A stretch of 64,000 nt of DNA from Sipunculus nudus. Its lineage: Eukaryota; Annelida; Sipuncula; Golfingiida; Sipunculidae. The first letter of the stretch is position 1; each line of letters opens with the position of its first letter. The notes below the pieces were generated by a model. That model did not search any database, was not told the DNA's origin, and worked only from the letters and a program-made list of their open reading frames with translations. Shown in pieces: positions 58,580 through 64,000 of this stretch. The stretch spans positions 65,523,417 to 65,587,416 of the forward strand of contig CM049319.1 of the NCBI GenBank assembly GCA_026874595.1. Reading direction: 5' to 3'. The position numbers and the translations under genes were made by a program.

Positions 58580-58835
58580 TGACGATTCTTGGCCGATCGG
58601 CCTGTCGAGTGAAAAAGATCCATTACCAGGACGATACCGTTTGGCAGAAGTATACGATGTCAGTTCGACAACAACGACAGTGATCAAGTTCGATATAACA
58701 CGAGACATTTAAGAAGGTCCACGACTCCGTTAAGACGTCCACGAAACTGTTACGATATAACCACGATTATACACGACTAGGCTCCGACTTGTTGACGACG
58801 CCCCTACGAACATTCAATCCTGCTACGTCATAGCC
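58580..58835. repeat. CACGA-rich unclassified repeat
   Basis: A moderately GC-rich stretch with many CACGA and ACGAC words (CCACGACTCCG, CCACGAAACTG, CCACGATTATA, ACACGACTAGG) spaced about 20-30 bases apart. No open frame of length. Likely a degenerate minisatellite or dispersed repeat. Confidence 0.4.
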
Positions 58836-58854
58836 GGATAAACCACCTGGTTAT

Positions 58855-59372
58855 TTTTATATGCCCGTCATATGACTGGAGTATTATGGTATACCCACCG
58901 TCTGTCCGTCCGTCCGCCCATCCGTAAACCTTCAGTGTCGCCGCTATAACTTACCGGGGCTGTGGTGGATTTTCACCTAACTCACCATAACTACTTACCT
59001 ACAGATTATCTCGCCCGAGTTCGATTAAAGGCAAAAATCCTCGCAAATTTAATAAGGTAACGGGTCACAAGGCAACTTTGTGTTGCCACGTTAATCTACA
59101 AAGGATATGATAAAACTCATAAAAAATGTTAATCAATAAAATATCTCGCGTAAGTTTGATTTCCAGCAAAATCCACGCATTTTTAATGAGGTCAGAGGTC
59201 ACCGGACTAGTGCCTCCAAAGGATCCTATGGATTTTCATGAAACCTATTTTACATATTTAAAAATTGAGTTTCTCGCCTCAATTAAATCCTCAGCAGTTT
59301 TCACGCATATCTAATAAGGTCAGAGGTCACAAGACATATCGGGCATATAATGCACGTTTGCGGTGCTCTTGT
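58855..59372 (+). mobile_element. dispersed non-autonomous repeat with GTCCGTCC and internal duplications
   Basis: Begins ATATGCCCGTCATATG..GTATTATGGTATACC, has a GTCCGTCCGTCC run, and ends GGGCATATAATGC..GCGGTGCTCTTGTTTTTT. The middle holds three diverged units with ATCTCGC..AGTTCGATT..GCAAAATCC..CGCA..TTTAAT..AGGTCA. No coding capacity. Confidence 0.6.
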
Positions 59373-60590
59373 TTTTTTATTTTTTTAATTTTGCATCATG
59401 GTCCGCAACCATGAAAGCGAAAGACCAGTGAGAAATCCTGCGTATTGACTACGCAGTTATCGGTGAGCTTAAGTCCAAACTTGGACTATTGATCACTTTT
59501 CTCAGAATTGGATTCAATAGTAAATGACTGGGATTTTGACTCAAGAATATCTCAAGTCTATCGAAAAAAATCAATTATTATAACGACTGACTCAAGACTC
59601 AAATTGGTCTAATACGATTAAAAAAGGTTTCGACTTCACTCGTGTCTGCTTCTGCTACTAACAGGTTATATGCATATTTCCGTATCTTTCTTCAAGAATA
59701 ATTTCCTCCCTTAAAACGGACATTAAATTCATCGTTCATGTCTTTCTCGCATCAACGGGTTTTATATACGTCCGTCAGTAGAAACCAGTCAAAGATAATC
59801 GAAAACCTGAATGCCCTCGCGTCAATTCCGGTTCGCAAATGTAAACATCATCAATCACCAGGTCCACGACTTCACTTGGAATTATTACGGCGTTAGTGAT
59901 TCAGGACCTAATTCGTGGAAAAGGGAAGGGGGCTTGACCTGCTTCTCATAAGACGATACCTAGTCAACCCATTACATACGACGGGCTAAGGCGCTAGACG
60001 TAAATCGATATAAGGGGAAATCATTTCATATACCCGCCGAAATTAGACTGGCAGTATATGTTTGAACTTAACAATAACAACCATTCCAAATTCGGACAGA
60101 CCTTGGTAATTTACAACTTTAATTGCTGTGTTGTTTTATTTATCTGTGGGAAAAATATTACGGGCTGACTATCCTTATATAGGAACTATGTATGCTTTGT
60201 TTTCCTTTTCAAGCCTCATTTAGTACACCTGTTCAGCATGGGTACATTCATCTAGTAATAATCAAGTTCTTTTTTAAGTATCCCTTTATCTTCTCTATGT
60301 CAGTTTGTGTTACGTTTTGTGAATTCAATGGATAAATATTTAAAACAATGCAAACAAGACTCTTAAACAACAGTACATTGCCAAATCACATTTATTAAAG
60401 GTGTAATACGGTTTAGCGGTGAGTACAAATATATAGGCTTTAAAGGCTCGTGTGTGCTTTGTTAGTACTCAGAAGAAAAATAATTTGGCTGTTGTTTTGT
60501 CATGTGCACAGAAAGAATTGAGATTTCGTAGAAAGTTTTTTAGTATGCGTGAAGTGTTCCATGACAGAGATCGGGTGAAATTATTTATAA
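59373..60590. other. nothing firm
   Basis: 59815-59850 has an AATTCCGGTTCGCAAAT word also found near 5970. No gene recognised. Confidence 0.4.
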
Positions 60591-60598
60591 AATAAAGT

Positions 60599-60604
60599 TT
60601 TATT
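60599..60604 (-). terminator. polyadenylation signal of the secreted-peptide gene
   Basis: AATAAA on the minus strand, 120 bases downstream of the stop codon at 60724. Confidence 0.6.
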
Positions 60605-60662
60605 TCGATCAGCTGCCCTGTTCAGCGGGTACACCTCACAGTCCGTCGTTTTTAACATAAAA

Positions 60663-60718
60663 TGGCGTCGCAGTCACGTGATGTGTGACCTTAATGATGA
60701 CGTCATCGAAGACGTCAT
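60663..60718. promoter_or_regulatory. cluster of ATGGCGTC, E-box and two CRE sites
   Basis: AAAATGGCGTCGCAG on the plus strand, TCACGTGA (60674-60681), a perfect CRE TGACGTCA (60698-60705) and AGACGTCA (60711-60718). They lie in the presumed 3'UTR of the minus-strand gene, so they may belong to a plus-strand promoter or be incidental. Confidence 0.35.
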
Positions 60719-60723
60719 ACGCT

Positions 60724-61002
60724 CTACTTCAGCCCTGGGCCAATCACCGCCTCCACACAGTGAGCAAAAACTTTGTTGCTACAGCGGCAGCAGTAAGTGA
60801 ATCCAGGAATGTTGCCCCAGTAGCTGCCGCATGATTCGCAGATCTCGGCCACTTCCGCTGACACGGCGTTTGGGTTCTTGTTGCACTTTAATACGTCGTC
60901 TAAGTTACAGACGCTCTTTGGTCTGGCTTGTGATGTTGAGAGGAAGATAAGACCAAGAAAAAGTGTCACCATGGCGACGCGTAGAATCGTAGCGGATGAC
61001 AT
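60724..61002 (-). CDS. secreted eight-cysteine peptide precursor, 92 residues
   Basis: The start at 61002 is chosen over an in-frame ATG 27 bases upstream because CTTGTTTTCTCTTTTTAG/AC, a strong splice acceptor, lies directly before it. The upstream ATG is therefore intronic and there is a 5'UTR intron. Residues 1-25 form a signal peptide (ILRVAMVTLFLGLIFL core, cleavage after TSQA). The mature part of about 67 residues has eight cysteines in the pattern C-x7-C-x14-C-x2-C-x12-CC-x-C-x7-C, enough for four disulfides. It includes GSYWGNIPGFTYCCRC and ends IGPGLK. No dibasic site or amidation Gly-Lys-Arg is present, so it is probably not a multi-peptide neuropeptide precursor. It could be a peptide hormone, antimicrobial or shell/mucus component. 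I do not recognise the family. A minus-strand AATAAA lies 120 bases past the stop. Confidence 0.82.
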   Translation of the reverse strand: MSSATILRVAMVTLFLGLIFLSTSQARPKSVCNLDDVLKCNKNPNAVSAEVAEICESCGSYWGNIPGFTYCCRCSNKVFAHCVEAVIGPGLK

Positions 61003-61006
61003 GTCT
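61003..61006 (-). other. 5'UTR splice acceptor
   Basis: AG at plus 61006-61005 on the minus strand after a pyrimidine tract, two bases before the ATG. Confidence 0.7.
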
Positions 61007-61223
61007 AAAAAGAGAAAACAAGAAATCATATTCCCCTAAATATTCTCTTGAAAAGTCATACATAAGTAAATAAATTAACAATTTACATTAACAAAAATGA
61101 TTAAAACCAGTTCATAAACCATTTGACGTGATCGTTTACTGCCAACGTTATTCAGAGGTCTCATCAAAAGGGATACAGATATTTTAATATGTAATTATCT
61201 TACTAAGGGCGTGTTTTGGCGCT

Positions 61224-61421
61224 CTGAAGCGGATCCAGGGGGGGGGTCCAGGGGGTTCGGACCCCCCCTTTTTCATCAGAAACAACGTTTTTGTAGGGGC
61301 TTCAGACAAAATTTTGCCGCCTGGACCCCCCCTTTTTCAGACCTGAGGACCTTTTTTAGGGGTTTCATTTGTCCTCCTGGGTTGGACCCCCCCCCTTTCC
61401 TAAATCCTGGATCCGCCCCTG
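61224..61421 (-). mobile_element. GGATCC-ended poly-G/C MITE, first of an inverted pair
   Basis: Runs from CTGAAGCGGATCCAGG to CTGGATCCGCCCCTG with the internal CTTCAGACAAAATTTTGCCG and TCATCAGAAACAACGTTTTT words. It is the reverse complement of the copy at 62493-62674. It lies in the presumed 5' intron of the secreted-peptide gene. Confidence 0.85.
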
Positions 61422-62492
61422 GACCATAAGCAGATTGGTGCTACGGTACAAGGTTTGGTTGAACCAATGGTGGGACCAAGCTGAACCAAGCCGGTACTGC
61501 CTTTGGTTCTGCTCAGACAAGATATGGTATGTAATGCCCTCATGCAAAATCAATGTTCCGTGACGTATACATCTGTTCACGTAGCCCTGACACACGCATC
61601 AGTGAAACTGGAATTTAAGTGCCAACGGGCTGAAACTAAGTCGATTAAGGGTCATTTTGCCTTGAAAAACACGAAGCCACATCAAACTTAACAGGGGAAT
61701 CGAGATAAAACATCTCTTATTAGATCTTATAATCAGTTTAACAACGCATTTCCTTAAAAAACTCCCGCATATTTTTGGGAAGCGCTACAAATTTTGACAC
61801 GACTTCATCATTTCAGAGACGCCATTTTGATAATGACGAAGTAGCGTTTTGGTGCGATAAAGCAACCAGCTTCTGTTCACAACCGCCCATACAACTCCCA
61901 AAAACGCACACTATATTTCACTGACTTGGTGCACTGTTAGGCAACGAACTCATTACCTACATTTTGGTGTAAGTCCTCGAATGATAAATGTATAACTCAT
62001 GGTATATATTTCTTGATTCAAGATGTTGTACGACCTGATGAACATATAGCAAATTTATTTGAATATTGCCCCAAGAAATATCAACGTTTCTTGTGCGCCG
62101 ATGTTGCGATATCAGAAAGCCCCCTTCTCAGATAACCCCCGGTGTATCTTGATATCGATTTTAGATTAATCCCCCCACCCCTACAATTCATATCACCCTT
62201 AAAAAAGTTGTTTCTTTATATTTATTTATTTACAATTCAAATAATTTCTTTTACTTGATTTCCATAATTAGCTTGAAACACCGATTTCTCTTGTTTGCTT
62301 GAAATGTGTCATGCTCTCGGTGAAGTTAACGGGTCAATATGAAAATAATAAACAATATGATAAAAATTTTGTAATAATTATATTTTTTACTCTTGTTTTA
62401 TTCTATCTTTGAAATCTGGTATGTTTCACGCGGTATATTTAAATAATATACCATGAGTTAAAGGCATAGGTAATTATCACTTGGTTTAATTA
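61422..62492. other. no coding region recognised
   Basis: Short overlapping frames only. Contains the minus-strand YY1-like site at 61818-61828. May include the 5' non-coding exon of the secreted-peptide gene. Confidence 0.35.
61818..61828 (-). promoter_or_regulatory. YY1-like AAAATGGCGTC, minus strand
   Basis: About 820 bases upstream of the splice acceptor at 61006 and oriented with the secreted-peptide gene, so it may mark its transcription start. Confidence 0.3.
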
Positions 62493-62674
62493 CAGGGGCG
62501 GATCCAGGATTTAGGAAAACCCTGGAGGACAAATCAAAAAACCCTAAAAAAAAGGTCTTCAGGTCTGAAAAAAGGGGGGGGGGGGGGTCCAGGCGGCAAA
62601 ATTTTGTCTGAAGCCCCTAAAAAAACGTTGTTTCTGATGAAAAAGGGGGCCCCCCCCCCCCGGATCCGCTTCTG
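62493..62674 (+). mobile_element. GGATCC-ended poly-G/C MITE, second of an inverted pair
   Basis: CAGGGGCGGATCCAGG to CGGATCCGCTTCTG. Interior nearly identical to the reverse complement of 61224-61421 (GGCGGCAAAATTTTGTCTGA, AAAACGTTGTTTCTGATGAA). Confidence 0.88.
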
Positions 62675-64000
62675 AATTGGCCAGCTGGTAATCTGAACTG
62701 TACGGTAGTACCTGTATGAAATTACGATCAGACTATCCAAAGGGTTAATCTGATCTCAATTTCGAAATAATGGAGGTGGGGGGGGGGGGGGGGTACCTGA
62801 AATTGAGGGAGGGGGTTAACCTGAAATGGGGAGGGCGGGGTGGGGGGTACTCTGAAATCTTGACACCGGCCCATGTGACATATATCAAAGGTTATTTTGC
62901 ACATTGGTATTTATGACATAAAACAAAACCCTTGCTTATGATATGAAACGTCGCGTACCTAGCTCTCCTCAGTAAAGGTAAGATAAACGTGTTAGCACAT
63001 TTTGTTTTGTGAGGAGAGCACTGATGGGAGTCATTCGCTCTACATCTGTCGGCCGCCAACGACCAGTATACATTTTATTCTTCGGGGGTATTTTAAGTTA
63101 AAAACTTTGGAGAGGGGTCTTTGTGCGGAAGAACGGGACTGGGACCCACAACTGTGCTTAGACAATGAAGTACACCGCTCTAGAATGTACCTCCTCATTC
63201 GTCATTGTGTTATTACTTGTCATTTCAAACCAACACTCTTAGTAAGAATATCCCTATATGATCTCGTGGCACAATGTTTATCCATGCATGCATTGTATAA
63301 TTTTTGCTCTCATATTTATTAACTGTTAATATAATCCTAATAGAAAAAAAGATATGTGTCCACGAAAGACAACCATGACTAAAATGTATGATTAAAACCT
63401 TTTCTGCAACCGAGAAGAAACAAATTCAATAAAAATACTACGGAAAACATGACTTCAATGAGATAAATATTAATTTATAAGAGTTCTTTTAACGAATAGT
63501 ATGTAGCAACATTTACATTATCGTGTCAATGTATCAAGATTAAAATTGTTACAAAAAGACCAGGCTGCTTGAAAGGGAAAGTGATGTTAATACACACGTA
63601 ATGGGTTTACACCCGACACCAAAATGACTTTGGGGAATCCGGTTCATAATAGGCTTAAGCGGAAAATATTCCCTGTCTTCCTGCCAAATGCGAATGACAA
63701 ACCCATAAAAGGGAAACGCAACTTAAGTAATTAACATTTCGTGTAAAAATATAAATGGTCCATTCACGTTGCAAGAATATAATTCGCAGTGCGCATGAAA
63801 TGAACTCTCCTGTCACATGACCATTAAATGCATGGCTGTTTCACCGGAAGCAGTTCCGCGGTTAATGGCATTAGGAAGTTTTTCATGGAACGTCGCAGCA
63901 AGGCGTGGCAGGCTTTTTGATAAGGCCGAGTCCACTAGGAAATTGCATCACGTCACAGAGATGTGATGGTAGCTCTATAAACCTGTTTCATTATATCATC
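62675..64000. other. no gene recognised
   Basis: Poly-G at 62778-62793 with a GGGGAGGG-rich tail (to about 62860) resembles a simple GA/G repeat (ACCTGAAAT..GGGG units). A 106-codon frame at 63002-63322 is not ATG-initiated in a good context and has no family support. Confidence 0.35.

Noticed and set aside
63002-63322. 106-codon frame near the right edge
   Set aside because: No ATG context, no splice signals, mixed composition; likely chance.

Overview
This is AT-rich, intron-bearing animal DNA packed with repeats. I infer a bivalve or related mollusc. The coding exons are short and lie between long introns. One gene is an invertebrate-type secreted frizzled-related protein, and the repeats have a mollusc-like character: tRNA-derived SINE heads, GGATCC-ended poly-G/C MITEs, TA microsatellites, and a tandem-monomer element ending in GGGGATAC palindromes. 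The species cannot be read from the sequence. No rRNA gene, intact tRNA gene, CRISPR array, bacterial operon or viral gene was seen.

Well-supported genes. (1) The 3' part of a secreted frizzled-related protein of the sFRP3/4 type, plus strand, in four consecutive exons at 41144-41194, 41985-42053, 45578-45852 and 47723-47983. They encode the linker, the netrin-like (NTR) domain and a very basic tail. The frizzled CRD exon is not recognisable anywhere upstream in the window. (2) A 92-residue secreted eight-cysteine peptide precursor on the minus strand (61002-60724), whose start codon follows a 5'UTR splice acceptor. (3) The last coding exon of a small Gly/Tyr-rich protein with one C-terminal membrane segment on the minus strand (609-352). 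Weaker exon candidates lie at 1623-1719 (signal peptide), 7528-7614, 13060-13176 (minus), 13890-13992, 22750-22969 (possibly SATB/Dve-like) and 57846-58006 (terminal exon).

Mobile DNA dominates. 2617-5580 is a foldback element with long inverted arms, ten 21-bp CGTACGTACG-bearing repeats in each arm, and a perfect 6-bp target duplication (GTGGTT). 19677-20072 is a miniature LTR retrotransposon (TRIM-like) with a tRNA-Pro-type primer-binding site, a polypurine tract and LTRs carrying tRNA-like A and B boxes; a related solo LTR (43148-43303) sits in an intron of the sFRP gene. 14763-15182 is a hAT-type MITE with a perfect 8-bp target duplication, nested in a larger candidate element (about 13560-17980). 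Others are a CACT-ended MITE (36950-37739), a 325-bp tandem-monomer element (23540-25385), several GGATCC-ended poly-G/C MITEs, SINE heads, and minisatellites of 45, 61, 99 and 120-160 bp.

Layout: 0-1.7 kb, two possible divergent genes; 2.6-5.6 kb, foldback; 5.6-13 kb, AT-rich with dispersed repeats; 13.5-20.1 kb, nested transposons and TRIM; 20-26 kb, one candidate exon and a tandem-monomer element; 26-41 kb, gene-poor with SINEs and a MITE; 41-48 kb, sFRP 3' exons; 48-57 kb, minisatellites; 57.8 kb, candidate terminal exon; 58.5-62.7 kb, dispersed repeats around the secreted-peptide gene. The genes do not form a pathway; they are neighbours in a eukaryotic locus.
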